Source: RGIG4079 sp045531405
Lineage (GTDB): Bacteria; Bacteroidota; Bacteroidia; Bacteroidales; Muribaculaceae
Assembly (NCBI GenBank): GCA_045531405.1
Contig: JAZSDX010000044.1
Location: forward strand, 28,008-92,007
Reading direction: 5' to 3'
DNA length: 64,000 nucleotides
Part shown: one piece after another, positions 33,313 to 42,796 of the stretch
Position numbering within the stretch: position 1 is the stretch's first letter
Layout: each line of letters opens with the position of its first letter
Position numbers and translations under genes: made by a program
Notes under the pieces: generated by a model
What the model was told of the DNA's origin: nothing
Seen by the model: only the letters and a program-made list of their open reading frames with translations
The model's database searches: none

Positions 33313-35061
33313 GTGAATAAATATCTCAATAAAATATTTATTGTCTCATCATTTGTCATAGCTTTAATAGCCATGTCAAATACTCTTTTCGCAAAAGAAG
33401 ATTGGGAAAAGGGTGTCAATAAACGTAAAGCTACACACCTCTACCTCGAAGCCACAAAGCAATATGAGTTGGAAAATATGGGTGGATTTTACGCACTTCT
33501 CAATCGTGCATACCTTCTTGACCCTACCGACACAAGCATTGGCTTTGATAAAGGCATGACCGACATGATTATCAATCAAAATGACTCGGCTGAATTTTTC
33601 AAAGCACATGCCCTTGCTCGCAAACATTTTGATGCCCACCCCGAGGACTATTACAGTAGCTTAAAATATGGCATGATTACGACCAAAATAGGCTGGAGAA
33701 AAGAGGCTCTTAGAGTATGGGGGAAATTGGACTCGATATTTCCCGAAAAGATTGACATTGCCATGCAATATGCCGACGCACTATCAGCATCTATTGACAC
33801 AACCGAGATTAATAAAGCCGTTGCTATATACAATCGCATAGAAGTTGCTGAGGGAAAAGACATTGGCATCACATCACGAAAAATCAGAGCATATTCGGCC
33901 ATCAAAGATACCACCCACATTATTGCCGAAGTAGATTCTCTCCTTGCATCTTCGCCAAACAACTCCGACTACAATGTTTTTGCCGGCGAGATATACAATT
34001 ACTTAGGAGATGACACTAAAACATTAAATTATCTCAACAAAGCATGTTCGCTCGACCCCTCTAATGGCGAGGCATTCTTCAAACGAGCTCTTTTCTATAA
34101 TGAAATTGGCGACAGTATTGCCTATGATTGTGAAGTGTTTAACGCGTTAAAACACGACGATCTCAATCTTGAAGCAAAAATACAACTATTGACTCAATAC
34201 ATTCGCACTCTATATAACGACCCGGCACAACAACCTCGCATTGAAGAATTGTTGACTGTATTACTTGACCAACATCCTCACCAATACGACATTCACGAAC
34301 TTTATAGTGCTTATCTCGCTACAATAAAAGATTTCCCACGTGCAGCCGAGCAGTTGTCTTATGCGCTTGACATAGCCCCATCTAATCGTCAAACTTGGAC
34401 ACAATACATTGCATTGTGTGCTCAAACCAATAACAACCCAATCACTATTGACGCTATCAATCGCGCACTTCATTATCATCCCGAAGATGCCGTATTGTTA
34501 TATCAAGCCGGGGTTACATATACATCAATTGATGCCGATAAAGCAATGCAATACTATCGCAAGGCTCTACCATTGGCTAACGACAATCTTGTTCTCAAAT
34601 CAAACATTATTTGCTCAATTGCCGACTCGTTTTATAAAGAAGAGAACACCGATAGCGCATTCATTTATTACGAACAAGCATTAGATGCAAATCCCAACAA
34701 TCTACTTGCGCTCAATAACTATGCCTACTACCTTTCGGTCAAAGGAATAGATCTTGACAAAGCTGAGCGCATGAGTGCCCGCACTGTAATAGAAGAGCCC
34801 GAAAATGTAAACTCACTTGATACCTACGCTTGGATTTTTTTCAAAAAGAAAAAATATGATATGGCTCGCCAGCAAATTGATTTGGCTTTGAAGTATAGCG
34901 AAGAAGATACTGCCGAACTGCTTCACCACGCCGGAGATATATACTTTATGTGTGGTGAGCTACAAAAAGCATTAGAGTTTTGGAATAAAGCCGTAGAATT
35001 AGAACCCGACAATGAATTACTTAAGAAAAAAGTAAAATACAAAACTTTCTTTTACGAATAA
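33313..35061 (+). CDS. Tetratricopeptide repeat protein, periplasmic
   Basis: A protein of about 582 residues with a Sec signal (MNKYLNKIFIVSSFVIALIAMSNTLFA) and at least ten TPR helical pairs (for example YNVFAGEIYNYLGDDTKTLNYLNKACSLDPSNGEAFFKRALFYNEIGD and LLALNNYAYYLSVKGIDLDKAERMSARTVIEEPENVNSLDTYAWIFFKKKKY). TPR arrays bind protein partners; here the protein should be in the periplasm. Starts at TTG 33295 or GTG 33313 are possible and 33313 gives the cleaner signal. It lies 21 bases after dut and 6 before the DUF4292 gene, so all are likely in one transcript. Confidence 0.88.
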   Translation: MNKYLNKIFIVSSFVIALIAMSNTLFAKEDWEKGVNKRKATHLYLEATKQYELENMGGFYALLNRAYLLDPTDTSIGFDKGMTDMIINQNDSAEFFKAHALARKHFDAHPEDYYSSLKYGMITTKIGWRKEALRVWGKLDSIFPEKIDIAMQYADALSASIDTTEINKAVAIYNRIEVAEGKDIGITSRKIRAYSAIKDTTHIIAEVDSLLASSPNNSDYNVFAGEIYNYLGDDTKTLNYLNKACSLDPSNGEAFFKRALFYNEIGDSIAYDCEVFNALKHDDLNLEAKIQLLTQYIRTLYNDPAQQPRIEELLTVLLDQHPHQYDIHELYSAYLATIKDFPRAAEQLSYALDIAPSNRQTWTQYIALCAQTNNNPITIDAINRALHYHPEDAVLLYQAGVTYTSIDADKAMQYYRKALPLANDNLVLKSNIICSIADSFYKEENTDSAFIYYEQALDANPNNLLALNNYAYYLSVKGIDLDKAERMSARTVIEEPENVNSLDTYAWIFFKKKKYDMARQQIDLALKYSEEDTAELLHHAGDIYFMCGELQKALEFWNKAVELEPDNELLKKKVKYKTFFYE

Positions 35062-35067
35062 TTCTCA

Positions 35068-35904
35068 ATGAAAGCATTTAACATCATATTATGCCTCATA
35101 TTATTGACTATGATTTCGGGGTGTAAGTCATCGAAATCAACCTTGCCAGCCATGGCATCAGATCAATATATCAATGAGAGCAACGATAGCGCTACTTCTC
35201 TTTTATCAAATTTTGATAGCGTCGCATCTAATTATAAAGGATGGAACGATGTTGTTGTGCCAATTAATCTCTCGCTTCTTGCGCCAAAAGAGTTTTCGGT
35301 TTCAGGACGTGCCACAATGGTTAAAGACGAGTGTATTTTCATCTCAATCAGAGTTTTTGGCTTTGAAGCTGCAAACATCTACATCAATAACGACTCAATA
35401 TTTGCTTCTTATAAATTAGACAAAATATATATTGCCGAGGATGTAAAAAAATTACTCAACGGCTATCCGGCCACAATTGGTAATCTTCAAAACTTATTAT
35501 TAGGTCGTGCATTTATCCTGGGTAAAGGAGAGATAACTGCTATTAATAACGATTTTTCTCTTTCTATCAATAAAGACACTTGGAAAATTGCACCTCATTG
35601 CGATATCAAAGATATAGAATATCAATTCATATTTGACAATAAGACCAACAACCTATCTATGCTTGATATTAATATAAATAAGTCTAAAAATGTAATATGT
35701 GCATATGCCCCTTATAAATGCACTCCAATAGGAAGCATATCTGATGCCATTAACATCTCTACTATATTAAAAGATACTCCATTTAGAGCCATGATAGAGT
35801 GGAATCTCGATAAGTCAAAGTGGAATTCAGGAGCAACCCCCAAATGGAAACAACCCAAAGGATATAAGCGAGTGAACGCCTCTGATTTATTAAAAGCCAT
35901 ATAA
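35068..35904 (+). CDS. DUF4292 lipoprotein (LolA/LolB-like fold)
   Basis: A 278-residue lipoprotein with the signal IILCLILLTMISGCKSSK (lipobox ISGC). The mature body fits DUF4292, a Bacteroidetes family that I associate with LolA/LolB-type lipoprotein-carrier folds. The TPR protein upstream and the M23 protein downstream, with 6 and 15 base gaps, form a recurring set in the phylum linked to envelope assembly. A lipoprotein-handling role is an inference from fold. Confidence 0.85.
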   Translation: MKAFNIILCLILLTMISGCKSSKSTLPAMASDQYINESNDSATSLLSNFDSVASNYKGWNDVVVPINLSLLAPKEFSVSGRATMVKDECIFISIRVFGFEAANIYINNDSIFASYKLDKIYIAEDVKKLLNGYPATIGNLQNLLLGRAFILGKGEITAINNDFSLSINKDTWKIAPHCDIKDIEYQFIFDNKTNNLSMLDININKSKNVICAYAPYKCTPIGSISDAINISTILKDTPFRAMIEWNLDKSKWNSGATPKWKQPKGYKRVNASDLLKAI

Positions 35905-35919
35905 GCAACCCATATTGTA

Positions 35920-37287
35920 ATGAAGCGTTTATTTATCATATTATTAGCATTAATATCGGTGAGTGTAGTGCTTGCCGACAAATCTCAACGCACTATAAAA
36001 CAAGAGCAACAACGCACCAACAAAGAGATAAAAGAAACTGCAAAAAAAATCAGTTCTAACAAAAAGAAAACAAAAAAGCAATTAAATCTATTAGACCAAT
36101 TATCTACCAAAATCACACAAAATACCGATGAGCTTAATCATCTAAAAGCCTCCATTGACTCTATAAATGTCTCAATGTATAAACTCAACGATTCTATAAA
36201 TTTATTAGAAGGCAAATTAACCAAACTTCGTGAAAATTACAAAAACTCACTACGTTCAATTAGAGCAACTCGTCACTCAACAAGTAATCTTGCATTTATT
36301 TTCTCTTCAAAATCTTTTGCCGATGCATACCGTCGCATACGTTACTTGCGTCAATTCAACTCTTGGCAAAATGGAAAAACTCAAGAATTAAGAAATACTA
36401 TCAATGCAATAAATGAAGCCAAAGCCTCTTTAGTGGAATTACATAAATCAAAAACCGAAACACTAAAACTGACCGAAGCTACACAACAAAAATTACAACA
36501 AAACCAAGCACAACAAACACAAGTTGTTGCCGAACTACAAAAAGAGCGTTCTCAACTTGACGCATATATGAAAGAAAAGCAAAAAGAGGCACAACAACTT
36601 GATGCGCAACTTGAGCAATTAATCAAAAAGCAACAAGAGCTTGAAAGAAAACGTAGAGCCGAAGCCGAAAAGAAACGCAAAGAACAAGAGCGCAAAAAGA
36701 AAGAGCAAGAAAGAGCATTGGCTGAAAAACGCAAGAAAGAAGCAGATGAAAAGAAACAAGACAAGACTCAACCTGCGCCAAAGCCCAAGACTCCGATTGA
36801 AGATATTGCAAACGATAAAGATACTGATAAAACCATCATTGACGTCGAATCAGAAGCCCAACGTATATTATCAGATAATTTTGAAGGTAATAAAGGGAAA
36901 CTTCCATATCCCGTTTCAGGAAAATGTCGCATTGTAGGCAAATTTGGTCGCCATAAGCACCCCGATTTGCCATATGTAGAGACCAACAACAATGGCATCG
37001 ACATCGAATTAATATCCTCAAATGTTGCAAAAGCAGTATTTGAAGGTAAGGTATCGGCAATCTTCCAACAACCCGGATTTAACTCAATCGTAATGATTAG
37101 GCATGGAAGTTACATTACCGTATATGCAAACCTATCAACCCTTAATGTAAAACCCGGCGATGAGGTAAAAATCAACCAAACTCTTGGTGAAGTTTATTCC
37201 GACCCCGACGATGATAACCGACGCATTCTACACTTTGAAGTGCGCAAAGAAACTCAAAAACTAAATCCACAACATTGGATTAAATAA
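35920..37287 (+). CDS. EnvC-like coiled-coil protein with degenerate M23 (LytM) domain
   Basis: A 455-residue periplasmic protein. It has a signal peptide (MKRLFIILLALISVSVVLA), then a long coiled coil rich in Gln, Lys and Glu (residues ~20-290), then an M23 domain (~315-455). Active M23 enzymes need HxxxD, YAHL and HxH motifs. Here these read NNGID, YANL and ILHFEV: the metal His and two of the catalytic His positions are lost. This is the pattern of EnvC and NlpD, which do not cut peptidoglycan themselves but activate amidases at division. I infer an amidase-activator role; the partner amidase is not in the window. Confidence 0.9.
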   Translation: MKRLFIILLALISVSVVLADKSQRTIKQEQQRTNKEIKETAKKISSNKKKTKKQLNLLDQLSTKITQNTDELNHLKASIDSINVSMYKLNDSINLLEGKLTKLRENYKNSLRSIRATRHSTSNLAFIFSSKSFADAYRRIRYLRQFNSWQNGKTQELRNTINAINEAKASLVELHKSKTETLKLTEATQQKLQQNQAQQTQVVAELQKERSQLDAYMKEKQKEAQQLDAQLEQLIKKQQELERKRRAEAEKKRKEQERKKKEQERALAEKRKKEADEKKQDKTQPAPKPKTPIEDIANDKDTDKTIIDVESEAQRILSDNFEGNKGKLPYPVSGKCRIVGKFGRHKHPDLPYVETNNNGIDIELISSNVAKAVFEGKVSAIFQQPGFNSIVMIRHGSYITVYANLSTLNVKPGDEVKINQTLGEVYSDPDDDNRRILHFEVRKETQKLNPQHWIK

Positions 37288-37299
37288 CTTGCCTGCCTT

Positions 37300-38730
37300 A
37301 TGGCTCAACTCTCAAAAAGCAATCTCACTGCCGGAGTATTAAAAGCACTTGGCATTTTTGGTGGAGTGCAAATGATTAATATCATTTGCTCTTTGCTCCG
37401 AACTAAATTGATTGCGATTTGGATTGGAGCAGTCGGTGTGGGGCTTTTTGGCATATATAATTCGGTTATTGACCTATTAAATATCATATTTAATCTCGGC
37501 ATTAGAGATAGTGCCGTACGCGACATTGCCGCAGCTAAGAAATCAACATTAAGCCAGCTCATCATCATTGTGCGCCGATGGTCTCTAATTTTAGGAACAA
37601 TCGGATTGATTGCAATCATTGCATTATCTCCTTTGTTGAGTACCTTTACTTTTAACGACAGCAACCATATATATGCCTTCATAGCCATCGCATTCATTAT
37701 ATTCCTAACCTCTATTCAAAATGGAGAGTTGGCTATTTTACAAGGCACAAAACAACTAAATCAGTTAGCAAAAGCCTCAATGTGGGGAGCCATAATAGGC
37801 GTTTTACTATCCATCCCGATGTTTTATTTTTGGGGCATTGATAGTGTAATTCCAGCACTCATCATATTTTCATTATCAACATTGGGTGCTGTGATTTTTC
37901 AACGCATCAAAATACCCAACCCTAAACCCCAAATATCTATTTCAGAAACAATCAACAAGGGCCGTAGCTTTATCTCACTCGGGATATTTCTTACAATATC
38001 AGCAATTGCAAACAACCTTGTAACATATCTATTTTTGACATACCTAAATAATGTTGCCGACACTTCTACCGTTGGACATTATCAAGCAGGATTCACATTG
38101 GTAAACAAATATATGGGCATATTATTTACTGCCATTATTATGGAATACTACCCACGGTTGTCGCAAGTTAGCAATTCCCGATTGCGAACATCGGTATTTG
38201 TTTCTCACGAAATGTCAATTGCATTGTGGGTACTATTACCTGTTATTGCAATATTTATCGCTTCAAGCAAGCTAATCATTACCATCCTTTACTCATCAGA
38301 ATTCTTAACGATATTGCCATTCATCATTTGGGCAGTCATAGGCACCGTTTTTAGAGCAATTTCATGGTGTATGTCATTTACAATCCTTGCTCGTGGCGAT
38401 GGAAAGATCTTCATTATAACCGAACTTCTAAGTGCCTTAACATGCATCACTCTCAACATTTTAAGCTATAACTATTGGGGATTAGATGGACTTGGCTTCG
38501 CCTATGTAATATGGTATCTCATATATACCATTATAGTGTGGCTTGTTTATCGCTATCGTTTCCATTTATCACTTGGCAAAAATCTATCACAACTTGCCAT
38601 TTTAGTGATTGGCTCGGCATTAATATGCGTATTAGGATATATTTATTTTGGATGGTACATTCCTGCTATTATCGCAATTATAGTCCTTCCTTATTCAATA
38701 AAACACATCCTAAATCGCAGAAAGGCCTAA
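37300..38730 (+). CDS. Polysaccharide flippase (Wzx/MATE-like, O-antigen translocase)
   Basis: A 476-residue integral membrane protein with 12-14 hydrophobic helices, beginning LGIFGGVQMINIICSLLRTKLIAIWIGAVGVGLFGIYNSVIDLLNI, typical of the Wzx/PST flippase family that moves lipid-linked glycans across the cytoplasmic membrane. A hydrophilic loop with FQRIKIPNPKPQISIS lies mid-protein. It is 12 bases after the M23-like gene on the same strand. Its last four bases overlap the end of the convergent dGTPase gene. The transported glycan is unknown. Confidence 0.9.
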   Translation: MAQLSKSNLTAGVLKALGIFGGVQMINIICSLLRTKLIAIWIGAVGVGLFGIYNSVIDLLNIIFNLGIRDSAVRDIAAAKKSTLSQLIIIVRRWSLILGTIGLIAIIALSPLLSTFTFNDSNHIYAFIAIAFIIFLTSIQNGELAILQGTKQLNQLAKASMWGAIIGVLLSIPMFYFWGIDSVIPALIIFSLSTLGAVIFQRIKIPNPKPQISISETINKGRSFISLGIFLTISAIANNLVTYLFLTYLNNVADTSTVGHYQAGFTLVNKYMGILFTAIIMEYYPRLSQVSNSRLRTSVFVSHEMSIALWVLLPVIAIFIASSKLIITILYSSEFLTILPFIIWAVIGTVFRAISWCMSFTILARGDGKIFIITELLSALTCITLNILSYNYWGLDGLGFAYVIWYLIYTIIVWLVYRYRFHLSLGKNLSQLAILVIGSALICVLGYIYFGWYIPAIIAIIVLPYSIKHILNRRKA

Positions 38731-40073
38731 ACTGCAGGCAGACTCATTCCATTTAACTTGCGATATAAATCAAGCGCATATACATCGGTCATTCCCGAGA
38801 CATGGTCTATTATTGCTTGAATCCGACCATATAAAGTAGGCGCATTAATGTCGTATTGTTGTGGCACCTTTGACAACAATAATTTTGAATAATTAAGATG
38901 AGGGAATCTCACTGCATGTACAAATTTTGCCAATAGATAGGTTATAATTTGATTACCTGCAAGTTCAATCTCTACAACTTCACTTGCTTTATATATTTTA
39001 TCCCAAGACAAAACCGAGCATCTACGATATCCCTCTCTTTCAAGTTCCGGAATATGATCTATTAAACATCCCTCAAAACGGCCTTCTAATATTTCATCTT
39101 CATGAGCAACAAATGCTTCGGCACATCGGCTCACTAATCGACCAATAACACATGAACGCATATATGACACTTTTTCATTGGGGTCTTCTACATTTTCCAT
39201 CACCTCCAACATATGTGCCCTACGCTCATCATCAAAAAATCCCAACAACAAGTCAGACACTTCTTTAGTTGTTAATATTTTCAATTTGTGGGCATCTTCA
39301 ATATCCATCACTTCATAACAAATATCATCGGCTGCCTCAACAATATAAACCAAGGGATGACGCACATATGCAATTTCTCCGTTTGCCCCATATCGAGATA
39401 AGATACCCAATTCATCGGCTATGCGCACAAAATCATTTTTCTCCGATATAAAGAATCCAAATTTATTTGTGGCACCTGCCAACGTTGATTCATAAGGATA
39501 TTTCACAATAGAAGCGAGTGTTGAATATGTCATAGCAAATCCACCCGGACGACGCCCCTTGAACTGATGAATCAACAATCGCAACGAATTAGCATTACCT
39601 TCAAAATGAATCAAATCATCCCATTCTTCGACCGAAAATTCATTTTTCAACACAACTCCCTCTCCCTCGGAGAAAAACGTAGATATTGCTGTTTCTCCCG
39701 AATGCCCAAATGGAGGATTACCTAAGTCGTGAGCTAAACATGCCGCAGCTACAATATCGCCAAGATCATCAAGTTTATTACACCATGATTCTAATGCATA
39801 TCGTTTACGCAACTCATTGCTAATCTCATTTGCCAAAGATCGTCCCACACACGACACTTCCATACTATGAGTCAATCTATTGTGAACAAAAACACTTCCC
39901 GGCAATGGGAACACTTGAGTTTTATTTTGCAATCGACGAAATGGAGACGAAAACACCAATCTATCATAATCACGTTGAAAATCGCTACGAGTCCCGGGGG
40001 CTGGATTATGATATTGTTCAAGTCCAAATCGTTTATCACTTATAAGACATTCCCATTTCATTATTTCGGTCAT
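38727..40073 (-). CDS. dGTP triphosphohydrolase (dNTPase, HD domain)
   Basis: A 448-residue HD-domain dGTPase family protein. It has RLQNKTQVFPLPGSVFVHNRLTHSMEVSCVGRSLA (the first His of the metal site), ACLAHDLGNPPFGHSGE (the HD pair), and a later ICYEVMDIEDAHK segment. Such enzymes hydrolyse dNTPs to the nucleoside and triphosphate, controlling the dNTP pool. It is convergent with the flippase gene with a 4-base overlap. Length fits the long-type dGTPases of Bacteroidetes. Confidence 0.93.
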   Translation of the reverse strand: MTEIMKWECLISDKRFGLEQYHNPAPGTRSDFQRDYDRLVFSSPFRRLQNKTQVFPLPGSVFVHNRLTHSMEVSCVGRSLANEISNELRKRYALESWCNKLDDLGDIVAAACLAHDLGNPPFGHSGETAISTFFSEGEGVVLKNEFSVEEWDDLIHFEGNANSLRLLIHQFKGRRPGGFAMTYSTLASIVKYPYESTLAGATNKFGFFISEKNDFVRIADELGILSRYGANGEIAYVRHPLVYIVEAADDICYEVMDIEDAHKLKILTTKEVSDLLLGFFDDERRAHMLEVMENVEDPNEKVSYMRSCVIGRLVSRCAEAFVAHEDEILEGRFEGCLIDHIPELEREGYRRCSVLSWDKIYKASEVVEIELAGNQIITYLLAKFVHAVRFPHLNYSKLLLSKVPQQYDINAPTLYGRIQAIIDHVSGMTDVYALDLYRKLNGMSLPAV

Positions 40074-40239
40074 ATCAAGATTGGTTTATAGATGTTATTA
40101 TTTTTACGAAATTACTAAATTTTCACATTATCCCCAATCATTGTCCTAATTATTTAACAAATTATCTCATTTAAGTTAAATTGCTCTTTTTTAGACAACA
40201 AAATTACCCCAATTAGTTGTTTTATTAAATATTTATACC

Positions 40240-40247
40240 TACCTTTG
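40240..40247 (+). promoter_or_regulatory. -7 box (TACCTTTG) of greA
   Basis: An exact TAnnTTTG match giving an 85-base leader (start near 40254). A weak -33 TTGT lies about 22 bases upstream. Confidence 0.6.
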
Positions 40248-40280
40248 TAGCACAAAAGACAATATTGACAACAAAGGGGG

Positions 40281-40320
40281 TCTCACCTACAAAGTGAGAT
40301 TCTTTATTTTTTTATTTTTC
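40281..40320 (+). promoter_or_regulatory. Terminator-like hairpin in the greA leader
   Basis: TCTCAC (40281-40286) pairs with GTGAGA (40294-40299) and is followed by a T-rich run (TTCTTTATTTTTTTATTTTTC). It could stop part of the transcripts about 40 bases before the start and make a short leader RNA. The 6-bp stem is short. Confidence 0.55.
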
Positions 40321-40338
40321 TTAAAACACTTTACCACT

Positions 40339-40809
40339 ATGGCAATAACTTATATGACCAAAGAAGGTTATAAACGCAAAATGGAAGAAATCGCATATCT
40401 TGAATCGGTAAAACGCCCTGAAGTTTCACGCGCCATTGCCGAAGCAAGAGACAAAGGTGACTTATCGGAAAATGCCGAATATGACGCAGCAAAAGAGGCT
40501 CAAGGTCTTTTAGAGATGAAGATTGCTCAGCTCAAAGACCTCGTGGCCAATGCTAGAATCATTGATGAAAGCAAACTCAACACCGATGAAGTTCAAATAA
40601 TGAACAAGGTAAAAATCAAAAACCTTGTCAACAACATGGAAATGGAATATACCATCGTTGCCGATAGCGAAGCTAACCTTAAAGAAAAAAAGATTGCATC
40701 AAGCACTCCAATTGCACAAGGTCTTCTCGGGCACAAACTTGGTGATATTGTTGATATTAAAGTTCCTTCAGGATTAATGAAATTTGAAATAGTTGAAATT
40801 TCATTCTAA
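40339..40809 (+). CDS. greA: Transcription elongation factor GreA
   Basis: A 156-residue GreA that enters the RNA polymerase secondary channel and stimulates cleavage of backtracked RNA. The N-terminal coiled coil has the acidic tip motif DKGDLSENAEYDAAKEAQ, and the C-terminal domain has the ASSTPIAQGLLGHKLGDIVDIKVPSG fold signature. ATG 40339 (MAITYMTKEGYKRK) gives normal length; the longer frame from 40294 runs through the leader hairpin. The HIT gene follows after 31 bases and may be cotranscribed. Confidence 0.97.
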   Translation: MAITYMTKEGYKRKMEEIAYLESVKRPEVSRAIAEARDKGDLSENAEYDAAKEAQGLLEMKIAQLKDLVANARIIDESKLNTDEVQIMNKVKIKNLVNNMEMEYTIVADSEANLKEKKIASSTPIAQGLLGHKLGDIVDIKVPSGLMKFEIVEISF

Positions 40810-40840
40810 TTATATTTAATCATTAAAAACGATTATCACA

Positions 40841-41257
40841 ATGCCAACTATTTTTAGCAAAATTGTAGCCGGAGAAATTCCTTGCTACAAAGTTGCCGAG
40901 GACGAAAAACATTTTGCTTTCCTCGACATCAATCCTGTTGCAGCCGGACATGTACTTGTAATCCCAAAACAAGAAGTGGATTATATTTTTGATTTGAACG
41001 ATGATGACTACCTCGCATTACAATTGTTTGCAAAACGTGTAGCCAAGGCTATAAAACAAGCTATGCCTTGCAAACGTGTAGGAGTTGCCGTTATGGGAAT
41101 GGAAGTGCCTCACACTCACATCCATCTAATTCCTATTAACGAAGAAGCCGACATGAATTTCTTCAAAGAAAAATCATCTTTGACTACTGAAGAAATGATT
41201 GAAATTGCTACCCGAATCAGTCAAAATATGGACAATCAACACTCTGAAGTGTATTAA
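40841..41257 (+). CDS. HIT family nucleotide-binding hydrolase
   Basis: A 138-residue histidine-triad protein. The catalytic motif HTHIHLIP (His-phi-His-phi-His-phi-phi) lies near residues 91-98, and the N-terminal IVAGEIPCYKVAEDEKHFAFLDINPVAAGHVLVIPKQ is characteristic of HinT-like purine nucleoside phosphoramidases. Cytosolic. It follows greA by 31 bases and ends at a terminator hairpin. The natural substrate is not known. Confidence 0.95.
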   Translation: MPTIFSKIVAGEIPCYKVAEDEKHFAFLDINPVAAGHVLVIPKQEVDYIFDLNDDDYLALQLFAKRVAKAIKQAMPCKRVGVAVMGMEVPHTHIHLIPINEEADMNFFKEKSSLTTEEMIEIATRISQNMDNQHSEVY

Positions 41258-41280
41258 ATCATATTTCCACATAATAAAAT

Positions 41281-41320
41281 AACGAGTGTGTGTTTATTAC
41301 ATACTCGTTATTTGTTTTTC
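41281..41320. terminator. Terminator hairpin after the HIT gene (usable from both strands)
   Basis: AACGAGT.GTGT (41281-41291) pairs with ACATACTCGTT (41299-41309) and is followed by ATTTGTTTTTC on the plus strand. The convergent gene ends at 41297, so the hairpin overlaps its 3' end. Confidence 0.75.
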
Positions 41321-41731
41321 TATAATCTCTTGCCAAATTATTGTATTTCTGAATATCCACCATGCAACCATTAAAACAACCATCACTCCTACTAATATTG
41401 GGCTACACAACTTTTGCCTAATCGCAACCATTCGCTCTTTCGGTGCAAAAGACAAAAATGCCAACACGACAAAGTATGGCAACATAATCACAAGATATGG
41501 GTTGTACCAAAATGCCTGTTGAAAATCGCCATTAAACAATGCGATTAGCATTCGTTGCAATCCACACGCAGGACAATCATAACCGGTAAGTGAATGAAAT
41601 ATACACTTAAAAAAGCAAGTCCCGGTAATTAAATAATTTAGACACAAAAGAAAGGTGGCAATCAGTAACCACACCAAGCAGGTTACTAAATTGCCACCTT
41701 TTATTTTCTTTTTATCTGAAATATTATTCAC
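41297..41731 (-). CDS. DUF2752 family membrane protein
   Basis: A 144-residue protein with three hydrophobic helices (residues ~15-36, 75-95 and 113-130). The signature YDCPACGLQRMLIALFNGDFQQAFWYNP (Cys-Pro-x-Cys-Gly then Arg) is typical of DUF2752. Function unknown; members often occur beside TM2-domain proteins, as here, with an 8-base overlap with the upstream TM2 gene. It ends at a bidirectional hairpin. Confidence 0.85.
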   Translation of the reverse strand: MNNISDKKKIKGGNLVTCLVWLLIATFLLCLNYLITGTCFFKCIFHSLTGYDCPACGLQRMLIALFNGDFQQAFWYNPYLVIMLPYFVVLAFLSFAPKERMVAIRQKLCSPILVGVMVVLMVAWWIFRNTIIWQEIIEKQITSM

Positions 41732-41936
41732 TTATTATTTTACCTTCGCCATCAGTATATTTCTTAGTTAGAAGCATAATGAAGTCAATCAAAGTCCAAA
41801 TTCCACAACCTCCGGCTGTTAATAATTGAATAACTCCATTAATAGTTTTTCCTGCATAGAAGCTATGAACACCCAAACCACCTAAAAAGAAGCATAACAA
41901 CACTGTGGTTAACCAAGATTTTTCACTTTTTTCCAT
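41724..41936 (-). CDS. TM2 domain-containing protein
   Basis: A 70-residue protein with the TM2 layout: first helix VLLCFFLGGLGVHSFYAGK, tight turn, second helix GVIQLLTAGGCGIWTLIDFIMLL, with the FLGGLGVHSFYAG and W-x-x-x-D signatures. TM2 proteins are small membrane proteins of unknown biochemical role. It is upstream of, and overlaps by eight bases, the DUF2752 gene on the same strand, which points to a joint function. Confidence 0.92.
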   Translation of the reverse strand: MEKSEKSWLTTVLLCFFLGGLGVHSFYAGKTINGVIQLLTAGGCGIWTLIDFIMLLTKKYTDGEGKIISE

Positions 41937-42095
41937 AATCCTTAATGTTTTAATTGTTAGATTTATTATTATTTAACTCTGCCACAAATTTAATCCACTT
42001 ATTTATAATTTCCAAATAATTCTAATACCATTTCCTAAATTTATTACATTTCTATAGTTTTTCCTTATTTTCATTTAGGAAAATGAAGAATTAAA

Positions 42096-42749
42096 TTATG
42101 GAGTGATTGTATTATCTTCGGCTTTTACCGGAACCAACCCTTCATCTGGCATTGGGACTTCAACTTTAATGACCATTTCATGTCGTTTATTTAATCCATC
42201 AACTACTTCATTTGTAATATCAAGTGCCGGATTAAATATCACTCCTGCCGATTTTAGCAAAATTGCATCATACTTGCGAAATACGTTATATTCAGCTATA
42301 TAGTTCACTATCGAATCTTGAAGTTGCTGCATGCGACGAGCATTCTCGGCATTAAACTCAGCAGTGAGCGTCTGTTCTAATTTTTGAGCCTCCTTATACA
42401 TTGTTTCCAACTTTTTCAAATCTTTTTCATAAGCCGGTCTTGATGCATATTTATTGTTGTTCAACTTTTTCTGACATTTGTCCTCAAAATCTTTTGCCTC
42501 TTGATACTTTGCTGTCAATACTTTTTTTGCGCTATCCGAAGCCAACGTTACCCACTCTTGATATTCTATTGCGAGCACATATTTAGAAGTAATAACATCC
42601 ATATCTACATAACGAATATTTATTGATGGGGCTGTCTGAGTTGAGAGATTCGGGATATGAGATATTGCAATTTCTTGCGCATTAGCATGATATAATGCAC
42701 CCATAACAAATGCGACAACCAATAGGCTCGCTTTTAATAAATGTTTCAT
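42096..42749 (-). CDS. OmpH/Skp-like periplasmic protein
   Basis: A 217-residue secreted protein with a Sec signal ending HANAQ. Then come a conserved strand (SINIRYVDMDVITSKY) and a long coiled coil (residues ~70-150, Lys/Glu/Gln-rich), followed by FNPALDITNEVVDGLNKRHE, the C-terminal strand-helix signature of the OmpH/Skp family. Skp-type trimers hold unfolded outer-membrane proteins in the periplasm. A second, lipoprotein version lies nearby at 43348, with the small T9SS-tail gene between them. That this one binds clients is inference. Confidence 0.88.
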   Translation of the reverse strand: MKHLLKASLLVVAFVMGALYHANAQEIAISHIPNLSTQTAPSINIRYVDMDVITSKYVLAIEYQEWVTLASDSAKKVLTAKYQEAKDFEDKCQKKLNNNKYASRPAYEKDLKKLETMYKEAQKLEQTLTAEFNAENARRMQQLQDSIVNYIAEYNVFRKYDAILLKSAGVIFNPALDITNEVVDGLNKRHEMVIKVEVPMPDEGLVPVKAEDNTITP

Positions 42750-42796
42750 TTGTTTATAATTTTAGTGTTTTATTCTGTTCTACTTACTTCGACTGC

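Larger units (their letters stand above)
40074..40338. other. Region upstream of greA with promoter and leader hairpin
   Basis: This 265-base region separates divergent genes. It contains TACCTTTG (40240-40247) and, about 35 bases downstream, a terminator-like hairpin. No other gene was recognised. AT-rich runs upstream of 40180 could hold regulatory sites for the dGTPase gene. Confidence 0.6.
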
